Program-made: the position numbers and the translations under genes
The notes under the pieces: generated by a model
Seen by the model: the letters and a program-made list of their open reading frames with translations, nothing else
Database searches by the model: none
What the model was told of the DNA's origin: nothing
From: Acetobacteraceae bacterium
GTDB lineage: Bacteria > Pseudomonadota > Alphaproteobacteria > Acetobacterales > Acetobacteraceae
NCBI GenBank assembly: GCA_947476855.1
Contig: CANJSR010000141.1
Span: 1 to 10,880, forward strand
Direction of reading: 5' to 3'
Length of the DNA stretch: 10,880 nucleotides
Part shown: positions 1 through 7,755 of the stretch, in pieces
How the letters are laid out: each line of letters starts with the position of its first letter
Numbering within the stretch: position 1 is the stretch's first letter

Positions 1-550
1 CCGCGTTGGAAGGCCTGTAAGTCTTGATTGACGAGATCCATGTGATGCGGTTCCAGATTGCTTTGTCCACGACGGAATGAATGACCATCGACCTGGTCCC
101 GCATCGCGTTCACGACGCGAGACCCCCGATCTCACCCATTTGAAGCGCTGACGGTAATGCCTTGATGGGGCGTTGACCACCCTGCCGGCTCGCGGCCTCA
201 TCGCATCCAGATGCGTGATGTGGAAACTGTGCCGTTCTTGGGACTCCCAGGAAGCTTTATCAGGCCTACTATGTTGTAAAGCGGGGTCCCAATTTTTGAG
301 CCGATCGGGGGCAAGGTTCCGCACCGAGCCAAGGCTATGGGCATAATTTCGCTATCGCTTCGATGCTGAACCGTCGGGACATGGTGCACAAGGAGGCCAT
401 CATGACGGACCCCGCCAGCGGTGGCCTCGTCGGTGCCGCCGCGTTTCAGGCCGGGGGGGCCGTCCGCCGTGGCGGATCGACTCCCGATCGAGTGGCGTTT
501 CGATGCCAACCATGCGGAGTATGGCCGCTGCGGAGGGTAAGGTCAGGCCG
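1..550. other. Left flank without a supportable gene
   Basis: No open frame here on either strand reads like a known protein family. The frames that exist are short, are rich in Arg, Pro and Gly, and overlap one another, which is typical of chance frames in GC-rich DNA. A plus-strand frame entering from the left edge ends at a TAA at 18-20 (reading ALEGL). It could be the last codons of an upstream gene, but five residues cannot establish that. No tRNA-like cloverleaf or CRISPR repeat was seen. The stretch contains the IS21-like patch at about 272-322 and runs into the GTPase remnant on the minus strand. It looks like degraded or non-coding DNA. Confidence 0.5.
234..330. mobile_element. Possible remnant of an IS21-family element end
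   Basis: The stretch around 272-293 contains a run reading GTAAAGCGGGGTCCCAATTT, followed at about 304-311 by a second motif beginning GATCGGGG. IS21-family elements often have ends made of several such short GGGTCCC-AATTTT units spaced a few tens of bases apart, and this patch resembles that from memory. A related GGACTCCC occurs at 240-247. No istA or istB coding sequence is present, so at best this is debris of an end. The resemblance is by eye only and could be coincidental. Confidence 0.22.
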
Positions 551-868
551 GAACGCATCCACCAGCGGCGTCGGTGGCGCGGTCGGATCCTCAGCGAAGT
601 CATAACGGGCTCGGGCGACGCGGCTCGCGATCATGATCGATGCCGCGAGATCGGCCGGCGTGGCGCATACCACGACGTCCAGACTGGCACGCTTGATTGC
701 TGCAGCGAGCTCCCGCGGTTGAACGGGGGTATATCCCAATGCCGGCAGAGCATGGCTCAGACGTGGTAAGGCGTCACAGGCCTCTCGTATGGTTCCGGCA
801 GCGAATGACCTGGGATCGATGATCTCCGCCGCCCGGCAGAAGCCAGCATTTGCCACCAGCAGCGTGTG
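551..868 (-). pseudogene. C-terminal remnant of a cyclic 2,3-diphosphoglycerate synthetase-like GTPase
   Basis: Reading the minus strand from about 868 down to 551 gives roughly 106 residues matching the C-terminal part of the GTPase family annotated as cyclic 2,3-diphosphoglycerate synthetase. Recognisable blocks are AEIIDPRSFAAGTI (family: EIVDPRPFAVGSI), ALPALGY (family: LPAMGY), LDVVVCATPADL (family: VVVIGTPIDL) and VARARYDF (family: VRVRYEL). Family members are about 440 residues with an N-terminal P-loop. All of that is missing: the frame is closed by a stop upstream at about 931-933, and no P-loop appears. A different minus-strand frame at about 868-910 reads SAGYGREAAV, which could be a frameshifted continuation of the family's GAGYVAA block. 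After residue F (about 551) the frame runs on to 446 without family resemblance. I treat it as a decayed fragment. Its 5' end abuts the leader of the hydrolase gene on the opposite strand. Confidence 0.55.
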
Positions 869-993
869 ACAGCGGCCTCGCGGCCGTATCCAGCGGATGA
901 GTGCCCGGGTTATCCATCCCCAGCGACGGTGTCACTCAAACGCAATGCCTGTGTCATCCATCTGCCGCGCGCCTCGGCTACTCCGCCCCGGAC

Positions 994-999
994 AGGAGG
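994..999 (+). promoter_or_regulatory. Ribosome binding site of the hydrolase gene
   Basis: A perfect AGGAGG lies six bases before the ATG at 1006. It decides the start: the same frame is open back to a GTG at 901, but the 35 extra residues that start would add resemble no family member, whereas 1006 gives the familiar N-terminus (NVLLIVVDQWRAD at residues 6-18). Confidence 0.85.
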
Positions 1000-1005
1000 G
1001 TGGCC

Positions 1006-2553
1006 ATGGCAGGACAGCGTAACGTACTTCTGATCGTCGTGGACCAGTGGCGCGCGGATTTCGTGCCGCATCTGGGCGCGGGGTTCCTGCGCACACCGAA
1101 CTTGGATCGGCTCTGCGTGGAAGGTGTGACGTTTCGTAACCACGTGACAACCGCAGTACCCTGCGGGCCGGCGCGGGCGTCTCTTCTGACCGGACTCTAC
1201 CTCATGAACCATCGCGCGGTTCAGAACACTGTTCCGCTTGACGCCAGGCATATGAACCTTGGCAAGGCGCTGCGGAATCTCGGGATTGATCCGGCGTTGA
1301 TCGGCTATACGACGACCACGCCTGATCCTCGCACCACCGGTCCCAAGGACCCGCGTTTCACCACGCTGGGCGACCTGATGGATGGCTTCAGAAGCGTTGG
1401 TGCGTTCGAGCCGACGATGGACGAGTATTTCGGTTGGTTGGCGCATAGCGGCTTCCCGCTTCCCCGGCATCGCAGCGATGTGTGGCTTCCCGCCGGAGAG
1501 AACGCCGTTCCTGGCGCCACGGATCGACCCAGCCGCGTGCCGGCCGAGTTGTCGGACAGTGCGTATTTCACAGACCGTGCATTAACCTACCTGAAGGGCA
1601 AGGGCGACAAACCCTGGTTCCTGCATCTCGGCTACTACCGCCCGCATCCGCCCTTCGTCGCGCCGGCGCCGTATCACGCGATGTATCGACCACGCGACAT
1701 GCCACATCCGGTGCGGGCATCGACAGTGCATGACGAGGCGGCCCAGCATCCGTTGCTGGCCTTCTATCTGGATAGCATCCGGCGGGCCTCGTTCTTCGAG
1801 CAGGCCGAGGGCGCCGCGGCGGACCTCGACCTGGCGCAGATCGCCCAGATGCGCGCCACCTATGCCGGTCTGATCAGTGAGGTGGATGCTTGCCTTGGCC
1901 GGGTGTTCGCCTGGCTCGACGCGACAGATCAGTGGGACAACACGCTGGTGATCTTTACCAGCGACCACGGCGAGCAGCTTGGCGATCACCATCTGCTGGG
2001 CAAGATCGGCTATTTCGACGAGAGCTTCCGTGTGCCGCTGGTGATCAAGGATCCGGACGCGCCGGAGCAGGCTGGCCGGATCGAGGACGCGTTCACTGAA
2101 AGCGTGGACGTCATGCCCACGATCCTGGAATGGCTGGGCGGCCAGGTGCCGCGCGCCTGCGACGGTCGTTCGCTGTTGCCGTTGGTCCATGGCCGTCGAC
2201 CCGCGGACTGGCGCAGGTTCCTGTTCTACGAATATGACTTTCGGGACATCTACTACAGCCAGCCGGAAGCGAAGGTCGGGGTGTCCATGGACGACGCCTC
2301 CCTGATGGTCATTCAGGATGAGCAGCGCAAATACGTCCACTTTGCCGCCTTGCCGCCGCTGTTCTTTGATCTGCGCAACGATCCGAACCAATTCCATAAC
2401 CTGGCCGCCAGCCCCGCCCATGCGGAAGCAGTGCGGGACTATGCGCAGATGGCGCTGTCGCATCGCATGCGCCACGCCGAACGGACACTCACCCATTTCC
2501 GCGCATCTCCCCAGGGTCTGGACAATCGCGTCACCAGTCACGGGTTTGGCTGA
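1006..2553 (+). CDS. pehA: Phosphonate monoester hydrolase / phosphodiesterase (sulfatase superfamily)
   Basis: This 515-residue enzyme belongs to the alkaline phosphatase/sulfatase superfamily and is close in length and sequence to the Rhizobium leguminosarum and Burkholderia caryophylli phosphonate monoester hydrolases, which split phosphonate monoesters, phosphodiesters and, promiscuously, sulfate monoesters. Visible residues are the metal ligand Asp13 (DQWRAD), the formylglycine site Cys53 in CGPAR with Arg57, Asn74, Tyr101 and Thr103 (YTTTTPDPRTT), His214 (YYRPHPPF), Asp320-His321 (TSDHGEQLGDHH) and Lys333. From Cys53 on, these match the Rhizobium residues as I remember them at a constant offset of four. 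Cys53 must be oxidised by a formylglycine-generating enzyme, which is not encoded here. The N-terminus goes straight into the first beta-strand with no signal peptide, so the enzyme should be cytoplasmic. It heads an operon with a complete oligopeptide-type importer (next gene 16 bases on), suggesting it acts on the imported solute. Family assignment is strong; the natural substrate is unknown. Confidence 0.93.
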   Translation: MAGQRNVLLIVVDQWRADFVPHLGAGFLRTPNLDRLCVEGVTFRNHVTTAVPCGPARASLLTGLYLMNHRAVQNTVPLDARHMNLGKALRNLGIDPALIGYTTTTPDPRTTGPKDPRFTTLGDLMDGFRSVGAFEPTMDEYFGWLAHSGFPLPRHRSDVWLPAGENAVPGATDRPSRVPAELSDSAYFTDRALTYLKGKGDKPWFLHLGYYRPHPPFVAPAPYHAMYRPRDMPHPVRASTVHDEAAQHPLLAFYLDSIRRASFFEQAEGAAADLDLAQIAQMRATYAGLISEVDACLGRVFAWLDATDQWDNTLVIFTSDHGEQLGDHHLLGKIGYFDESFRVPLVIKDPDAPEQAGRIEDAFTESVDVMPTILEWLGGQVPRACDGRSLLPLVHGRRPADWRRFLFYEYDFRDIYYSQPEAKVGVSMDDASLMVIQDEQRKYVHFAALPPLFFDLRNDPNQFHNLAASPAHAEAVRDYAQMALSHRMRHAERTLTHFRASPQGLDNRVTSHGFG

Positions 2554-2557
2554 AAGC

Positions 2558-2562
2558 AGGAG
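2558..2562 (+). promoter_or_regulatory. Ribosome binding site of the first binding-protein gene
   Basis: AGGAG sits seven bases before the ATG at 2570, just past the hydrolase stop. It supports 2570 as the start; the same frame is open upstream to 2318 only as an out-of-frame shadow inside the hydrolase gene. Confidence 0.75.
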
Positions 2563-2569
2563 ACACACG

Positions 2570-4195
2570 ATGCGCGTCCAACGTCGCTCCATCCTGGCCG
2601 CGGCGGCCGGTGGGATCGTCCTGCCCCGCTTCGCGATCGCGCAGGCCGATCAACGGCCGGCGATCCGGATCGCGGTCCAGAAAGTGTCCAATACCAACAC
2701 GCTCGAGGTACTGCGTGAGCAGTCGAATGTCGGAGAGCGGATCTTTTTCACCTCCCTGTGGGAAGGGCTGATCGGCCGCAACTGGCAGGGTGCGTTGGAA
2801 GAAGTGCCCATGCTGGCGACAGGCTGGCGTCGCCTGGACGACCGGACCGTGGAGCTTTCGCTGCGCAAGGGCGTGAAGTTCCACAACGGCGACGAAATGA
2901 CCGCCGAGGACGTGATCTTCACCTTCGGGCGGGAGCGGATGTTCGGCGACGGCAAGGACGCGCCGCAGGGCGTCACCCTGTTCACCGGCACGACCATGAC
3001 CGGCCTTGCGGGCAAGGAGTTGCCGCCCGAGGTCCCCGCCATCGCCCGCCGCATCTGGCCGGCTCTGGAACGGGTTGAGGCTGTGGACCACTACACGGTG
3101 CGCTTCGTCAACCGGACGCCCGACGTGACGATCGAGGGGCGGCTCTCGCGCGCCGGCAGCGACATCATTTCCCGACGCGGTTTCCAGGAAGCGGGCACCT
3201 GGCTCGACTGGTCACGCAAGCCGATCACCACGGGTCCCTATAAGGTCGTGGAATTCCTGCCCGATCAGTCCCTGCGGCTCCTGGCCCATGACGAATACTG
3301 GGGCGGGCGCCCGCCGATCCGAGAAATCACCTTTGTCGAGGTCCCCGAGGTTTCGTCCCGCATCAACGGCCTGTTGTCGGGCGAGTACCAGTTCGCCTGC
3401 GACATCCCACCCGATCAGATCGTTGGCATCGAGAAGAACCGCGCGTTCGAGGTGCAGGGCGGCACGATCCTCAACCACCGCCTGACAGTGTTCGACAAGA
3501 CCCATCCTCGGTTGCAGGACCCGCGGGTCAGACGTGCCTTCACCCATGCGATTGACAGGCAGGCGATCGTCGACAGCCTCTGGGCGGGTCGCACCGTCGT
3601 GCCGCGTGGCCTGCAATGGGACTATTACGGAGAGATGTTCGTCCGCGACTGGGAGATTCCCAAGTATGACCCGGCCGAGGCCCGCCGCCTGCTGAAGGAG
3701 GCCAACTACAAGGGGGAGCCGATCCCCTATCGACTTCTGAACAACTACTACACCAACCAGGTCTCCACCGCGCAGGTCCTTGTTGAGATGTGGCGCGCCG
3801 CCGGCCTGAACGTGCAGATCGAGATGAAGGAGAACTGGAGCCAGATCTTCGACCGCAACACCCCGCGCGCCGTGCGCGACTGGTCGAACAGCGCACCGTT
3901 CAACGATCCGGTGTCCTCGATCGTCAACCAGCATGGCCCCAGCGGGCAGCAGCAGCAGGTGGGCGAGTGGACGAATGAGGAAATGAACGCCCTGTCGCGG
4001 GAAATGGAAACCAGCACCGATCGCGCCCGCCGCAAGGTTGTGTTCCGCCGCATCCTGGAAATCTGCGAGCGCGAGGACCCTGCCTATACGGTGCTGCACC
4101 AGAACGCGACCTTCACGGCCAAGCGCCGCGACGTGAAATGGAAGGCGGCGCCGGCCTTCGCGATGGATTTTCGTGCCACGAACTGGGGGGCCTGA
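2570..4195 (+). CDS. ABC transporter substrate-binding protein, family 5 (first paralog)
   Basis: This is a 541-residue periplasmic solute receptor of the Opp/Dpp/Nik family (SBP family 5). Residues 1-24 form a signal peptide with a twin arginine (QRRSIL), an alanine-rich core and a likely cut after AIA, so export by the Tat route is plausible; there is no lipobox. Family hallmarks are LRKGVKFHNGDEMTAEDV in the first lobe, the YWGGRP turn, and the block DPRVRRAFTHAIDR near residues 317-330, the usual family-5 signature region. Length is normal. It has its own ribosome binding site and is followed after four bases by a clear paralog. The peptide-transport label is only a family name; substrates in this family include sugars, nickel, opines and others. 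Its place next to the hydrolase suggests a ligand carrying a phosphoester, phosphonate or sulfate ester (inference). Confidence 0.92.
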   Translation: MRVQRRSILAAAAGGIVLPRFAIAQADQRPAIRIAVQKVSNTNTLEVLREQSNVGERIFFTSLWEGLIGRNWQGALEEVPMLATGWRRLDDRTVELSLRKGVKFHNGDEMTAEDVIFTFGRERMFGDGKDAPQGVTLFTGTTMTGLAGKELPPEVPAIARRIWPALERVEAVDHYTVRFVNRTPDVTIEGRLSRAGSDIISRRGFQEAGTWLDWSRKPITTGPYKVVEFLPDQSLRLLAHDEYWGGRPPIREITFVEVPEVSSRINGLLSGEYQFACDIPPDQIVGIEKNRAFEVQGGTILNHRLTVFDKTHPRLQDPRVRRAFTHAIDRQAIVDSLWAGRTVVPRGLQWDYYGEMFVRDWEIPKYDPAEARRLLKEANYKGEPIPYRLLNNYYTNQVSTAQVLVEMWRAAGLNVQIEMKENWSQIFDRNTPRAVRDWSNSAPFNDPVSSIVNQHGPSGQQQQVGEWTNEEMNALSREMETSTDRARRKVVFRRILEICEREDPAYTVLHQNATFTAKRRDVKWKAAPAFAMDFRATNWGA

Positions 4196-4199
4196 ACCG

Positions 4200-5810
4200 A
4201 TGGCGAAACTGACCCGACGCGCCGTACTGGCGACCTCGGCCGCGGCTCTGCCAAATTTTGCGATCGCGCAAGCCGATAGCCGCCCCGTCCTGACGATCGC
4301 GGTGCAGAAGATCAGTAATTCCAACACGCTGGAACCCCCGCGCGAGCAGTCCAACGTGGGGTATCGCCTGTCGCCGCTGTTCGCCGAGACGCTGATCGAC
4401 TTCAACTGGACCGGCGACCTGTCGCGGGTGCCGGGCCTCGCCACCGCCTGGCGGCGGATCGATGACCGCACGATCGAGTTCGATCTGCGACAGAACGTGC
4501 GTCTGCACAACGGCGACACGCTGACGGCCGAGGACGTGGCGTTCAGCCTGGGTCCCGACCGGCTGTTCGGCGCTGAACCGGCCAGGGCGGGCAGTTCCGG
4601 CCTGCTGGCGGGATCGGCGAGCAAGGAACCCCCGCGCGAGGTTGTGGCGACCGGTCGGCGGACCTTTCCGGGCTTCGAGAAGATTGAGATCGTCCGTCCG
4701 GGCGTCGTCCGCTTCGTCAATCGCGTGCCCGACGTGACGCTGGAAGGCCGGATCGCCCAGAATATCGGGGTCATCCTGTCGCATCGCGGCTTCGCGGAAG
4801 CGGAGTCCTGGCTGGCCTGGGCACGCCGTCCGATTGGCACGGGGCCGTATCGGATCGCCGACTATCGCCCGGATGTCTCCCTGACCTTCGAAGCGCATGA
4901 CGACTACTGGGGCGGACGCCCGCCCGCCCGCGCGGTGAAGATCATCGAAGTGCCCGAGGTGGCGTCGCGCATCAACGGGCTGTTCTCGGGCGAGTATGAT
5001 TTCATCTGCGACATGCCGCCCGATCAGATCGCGACCATCGAACGCAATGCGCGGTTCGAGGTACTGGGCAGCCCGATCAACAATATCCGCCTGATCACCT
5101 TCGATGCCTCGCACCCCGTACTGCGCGATCCGTCGATCCGGCGGGCACTGTCGCTGGCCATAGATCGCAAGACCATCGTCGATACGCTCTGGAGCGGCCG
5201 CACCGAGGTGCCGCGCGGCCTGCAGATGGAATTCTATGACGACATGTATCTGGCGGACCGCGCCCCGCCCGCGTTCGATCCGGTCGAGGCCAGGCGCCTG
5301 GTCGCCGCGTCCGGCTACAAGGGGGAACCCATCGTCTATCGGCTGCTGAACAACTACTACACCAACCAGACCGCAAACGCGCAGGTGCTGGTCGAGATGT
5401 GGCGCGCCGTCGGACTGAACGTGCGTATCGAGATGAAGGAGAACTGGCAGCAGATCAACGATCCCGCGACACAGCGTGGCATCCGGGACTGGTCGAACAC
5501 CTCGCTGTTCGGCGATCCCGTCGCGGGGCTGGTGCGCGGCATGGGTCCCAACGGCGAGTTGCAGTTGCAGCGCGAGTGGACGAACGAAAGCTTCAACCGC
5601 CTCGTGCGGGAGCTGGAAACCTCCACCGATCGCGCGCAACGCCGGCAAACCTTCGCTCGCATGCTGGATATCATCGAACGGGAAGACCCCGGCTATCTGG
5701 TGCTGCATCAAGCCGCGACTTTCACCGCAAAACGGAAGGACATCGCCTGGAAGGCTTCAAAGGCCTGGGCGCTGGACCTGCGGGCCGGCAACCTGCGTTT
5801 CGGCGCGTGA
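4200..5810 (+). CDS. ABC transporter substrate-binding protein, family 5 (second paralog)
   Basis: This 536-residue protein aligns with the preceding binding protein over its whole length, by eye a little over half identical. Shared blocks include IAVQK near the N-terminus, REQSNVG, TAEDV, YWGGRP, the LLNNYYTNQ segment, EMKENW and ATFTAKR near the C-terminus. The signal peptide (residues 1-23) carries LTRRAVL and a likely cut after AIA, again Tat-like without a lipobox. The family-5 signature region is DPSIRRALSLAIDR. The ATG at 4200 is four bases after the previous stop and is preceded by a G-run inside that gene's last codons; a more upstream start would precede the signal peptide with unrelated residues. 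The stop overlaps the GTG start of the first ATPase gene. Both paralogs look intact, so they may bind different but related ligands (inference). Confidence 0.92.
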   Translation: MAKLTRRAVLATSAAALPNFAIAQADSRPVLTIAVQKISNSNTLEPPREQSNVGYRLSPLFAETLIDFNWTGDLSRVPGLATAWRRIDDRTIEFDLRQNVRLHNGDTLTAEDVAFSLGPDRLFGAEPARAGSSGLLAGSASKEPPREVVATGRRTFPGFEKIEIVRPGVVRFVNRVPDVTLEGRIAQNIGVILSHRGFAEAESWLAWARRPIGTGPYRIADYRPDVSLTFEAHDDYWGGRPPARAVKIIEVPEVASRINGLFSGEYDFICDMPPDQIATIERNARFEVLGSPINNIRLITFDASHPVLRDPSIRRALSLAIDRKTIVDTLWSGRTEVPRGLQMEFYDDMYLADRAPPAFDPVEARRLVAASGYKGEPIVYRLLNNYYTNQTANAQVLVEMWRAVGLNVRIEMKENWQQINDPATQRGIRDWSNTSLFGDPVAGLVRGMGPNGELQLQREWTNESFNRLVRELETSTDRAQRRQTFARMLDIIEREDPGYLVLHQAATFTAKRKDIAWKASKAWALDLRAGNLRFGA

Positions 5811-6775
5811 GCGCGACCCTCGTTTCGATCCGCGACCTCGCCGTGGCGTTCGACGGGTTGCCGGCGCTGCGGGGCATCGATCTCGATATCCGGCCCGGAG
5901 AGGCCGTGGGCCTGGTGGGTGAGTCCGGATGCGGCAAGTCGGTCACCTGGCTCGCCGCCCTGGGCCTGCTGCCCAGCCATACCACGATCACCGGCAGCGT
6001 CCGGTTCGGAGAGCAGGAAATCCTGGGCGCTCCGTCAGCCGTGCTGGACCGGGTGCGCGGCGGACGCATCGCGATGATCTTCCAGGACCCGGTCAGCAGC
6101 CTTAATCCCGTGCACCGGCTGGGCGCGCAGGTCGAGGAAGCGCTGCGCCTCCATCGCGGACTCACCGGTCCTGCCTCCCGCGCCGAGGCTCGGAGGCTGT
6201 TCGACCAGGTCGGTATCCCCGACGCGGCGCGCCGGTTGAATGCCTATCCCCATGAACTGTCCGGCGGGCAGAACCAGCGTGTGATGATCGCGATGGCCCT
6301 GGCCGGCCAGCCCGATCTGCTGGTCGCGGACGAACCGACGACGGCGCTGGATGTCACGATCCAGGCGCAGATTCTCGACCTGCTGGGCAGCCTGCGCCGT
6401 GAGACGGGCATGGCGCTGGTCCTGATCTCGCACGATCTGGGGGTGGTGGCCGATACGTGCGAGCGCGTGGCCGTGATGTATTGCGGGCGCATCATTGAGC
6501 AGGCCCCGGTCGCTCGGCTGTTCGCCAACCCCGCGCATCCCTACACGCGCGGCCTGCTGAACGCCCTGCCACCGATCGACGGACCCAGACGGACTCTGGC
6601 AGCGATCCCCGGCGGTTTGCCGGAGCCCTCCGCCATGCCGCCCGGATGCGGCTTCGCGCCGCGCTGCCCATACCGCTCCGCCGCCTGCGATGCCAAGGAG
6701 CCGGGTCAGGTCCGCGTCGGCGATGGGCACCACGCCGCCTGTGTTCACCTGGCTCCGGAAAGGCTGGCGGCATGA
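5807..6775 (+). CDS. ABC transporter ATP-binding protein, OppD/DppD type
   Basis: This 322-residue cytoplasmic ATPase powers the importer. In order it shows Walker A GESGCGKS (38-45), the Q-loop in [11 protein letters not shown] (Gln93), signature LSGGQ (151-155), Walker B with the catalytic glutamate in [12 protein letters not shown] (Glu176) and the switch His209 in LISHDL. The C-terminal extension typical of oligopeptide ATPases is present, with a cysteine cluster in [14 protein letters not shown] that in relatives can hold an iron-sulfur cluster. I chose GTG at 5807 because it overlaps the previous stop (GTGA) and begins just before the first strand ([11 protein letters not shown]); the frame is open further upstream only as a shadow within the binding-protein gene. 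Its stop overlaps the next ATG (ATGA), which implies translational coupling. It should pair with the next gene's product as a heterodimer. Confidence 0.93.
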   Translation: MSATLVSIRDLAVAFDGLPALRGIDLDIRPGEAVGLVGESGCGKSVTWLAALGLLPSHTTITGSVRFGEQEILGAPSAVLDRVRGGRIAMIFQDPVSSLNPVHRLGAQVEEALRLHRGLTGPASRAEARRLFDQVGIPDAARRLNAYPHELSGGQNQRVMIAMALAGQPDLLVADEPTTALDVTIQAQILDLLGSLRRETGMALVLISHDLGVVADTCERVAVMYCGRIIEQAPVARLFANPAHPYTRGLLNALPPIDGPRRTLAAIPGGLPEPSAMPPGCGFAPRCPYRSAACDAKEPGQVRVGDGHHAACVHLAPERLAA

Positions 6776-7755
6776 CACCGCCTTTGCTGGAGGCGAATGG
6801 CCTGGTCCGGCGCTATCCGATGCGGACGGCGCCCTGGAGCCGCGATGCCGACGTCGTAGCAGTGGCCGGGGTGTCGCTGCATGTCGCCAGGGGTGAAACC
6901 CTGGGCCTGGTGGGCGAATCCGGGTGTGGCAAATCCACCACCGGCCGGCTGGTCCTGGGGCTGGAACAGCCCAACGCCGGCACGGTCCACTTCGATGGCG
7001 CGCCGATGCCGCGGCCGGGGTCCGCCGCCTGGCGGGTCACCCGCGCCCGGATGCAACTCGTCTACCAGGACCCGCTAGGTGCTTTGGACCGGCGCATGCG
7101 GGTGGCGGATCAGATTGCCGAACCATGGGATATCCACGGGCGGATCTCGCGGAGCGAACGCGCCGACCGGATCGAGGCATCCCTGCTGGATGTCGGCCTG
7201 CGCGGGGACCAGGGAACCCGGTATCCGCATGAATTGTCGGGCGGGCAGCGGCAGCGTGTGGTGCTGGCCCGGGCGCTGGCGACGGATCCCGACCTGCTGG
7301 TGTGCGACGAGCCGATCAGCGCGCTGGACGTGTCGATCCAGGCCCAGGTGATGAACTTGCTGGTGGAGCTGCGGGAACGGCGCGGCATGGCGATGCTGTT
7401 CATCAGCCACGACCTGCGCGCCGTGCGCCAGGTCAGTCATCGCATGGCCGTGATGTATCTGGGCCGGATCGTGGAGGAGGGGGACCCGGATCAAATTCTG
7501 CGTGACCCCCTGCATCCCTATACCAAGGCCCTGGTCTCGGCGATCCCGTACCCGCATCGGCGCCAGGCGCGGATCATTCTGCCGGGCGATCCCCCGAATC
7601 CCGCCGACCGGCCATCCGGCTGCGCGTTTCACCCCCGCTGCCCGGTCGCCGAACGGCGTTGTTCGGCAGCCATGCCCGAGTTGTCCGGGGTTGCCGAGGG
7701 CCGGTCCGCGGCTTGTCACCTCGTTGCCGGCTCCGCTGCCCTGCGGGCCGCCTGA
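6772..7755 (+). CDS. ABC transporter ATP-binding protein, OppF/DppF type
   Basis: This 327-residue ATPase is the second half of the nucleotide-binding pair. Motifs are Walker A GESGCGKS (48-55), Q-loop YQDPLGALDRR (Gln99), signature LSGGQ (155-159), Walker B LLVCDEPISALD (Glu180) and the switch His213 in FISHDL. The OppF-type insertion before the first Walker motif (YPMRTAPWSRDADVVA, residues 15-30) and the C-terminal cysteine-containing extension (CAFHPRCPVAERRC) are both present. All catalytic residues are in place. The ATG overlaps the preceding stop and the gene's own stop shares a base with the next ATG, so expression is probably coupled along the operon. Confidence 0.93.
   Translation: MTPPLLEANGLVRRYPMRTAPWSRDADVVAVAGVSLHVARGETLGLVGESGCGKSTTGRLVLGLEQPNAGTVHFDGAPMPRPGSAAWRVTRARMQLVYQDPLGALDRRMRVADQIAEPWDIHGRISRSERADRIEASLLDVGLRGDQGTRYPHELSGGQRQRVVLARALATDPDLLVCDEPISALDVSIQAQVMNLLVELRERRGMAMLFISHDLRAVRQVSHRMAVMYLGRIVEEGDPDQILRDPLHPYTKALVSAIPYPHRRQARIILPGDPPNPADRPSGCAFHPRCPVAERRCSAAMPELSGVAEGRSAACHLVAGSAALRAA

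Noticed and set aside
446..550. Continuation of the GTPase remnant frame to its stop
   Set aside because: After about position 551 the translation becomes Arg/Pro/His-rich and no longer resembles the family, so it is not included in the remnant.
901..1005. N-terminal extension of the hydrolase from a GTG at 901
   Set aside because: The 35 residues have no counterpart in the family, and a perfect AGGAGG six bases before the ATG at 1006 marks the true start.
1582..2592. Minus-strand open frame of 336 codons opposite the hydrolase
   Set aside because: It is antisense to a confidently assigned enzyme, with no recognisable domain.
3212..4840. Long minus-strand open frame (over 500 codons) across the two binding-protein genes
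   Set aside because: It is antisense to two well-recognised genes, spans their junction, and its translation resembles no family; it arises from GC-rich codon bias.
4113..5711. Second long minus-strand open frame opposite the second binding protein
   Set aside because: It is a shadow frame; it repeats parts of the previous antisense frame only because the two sense genes are paralogs.
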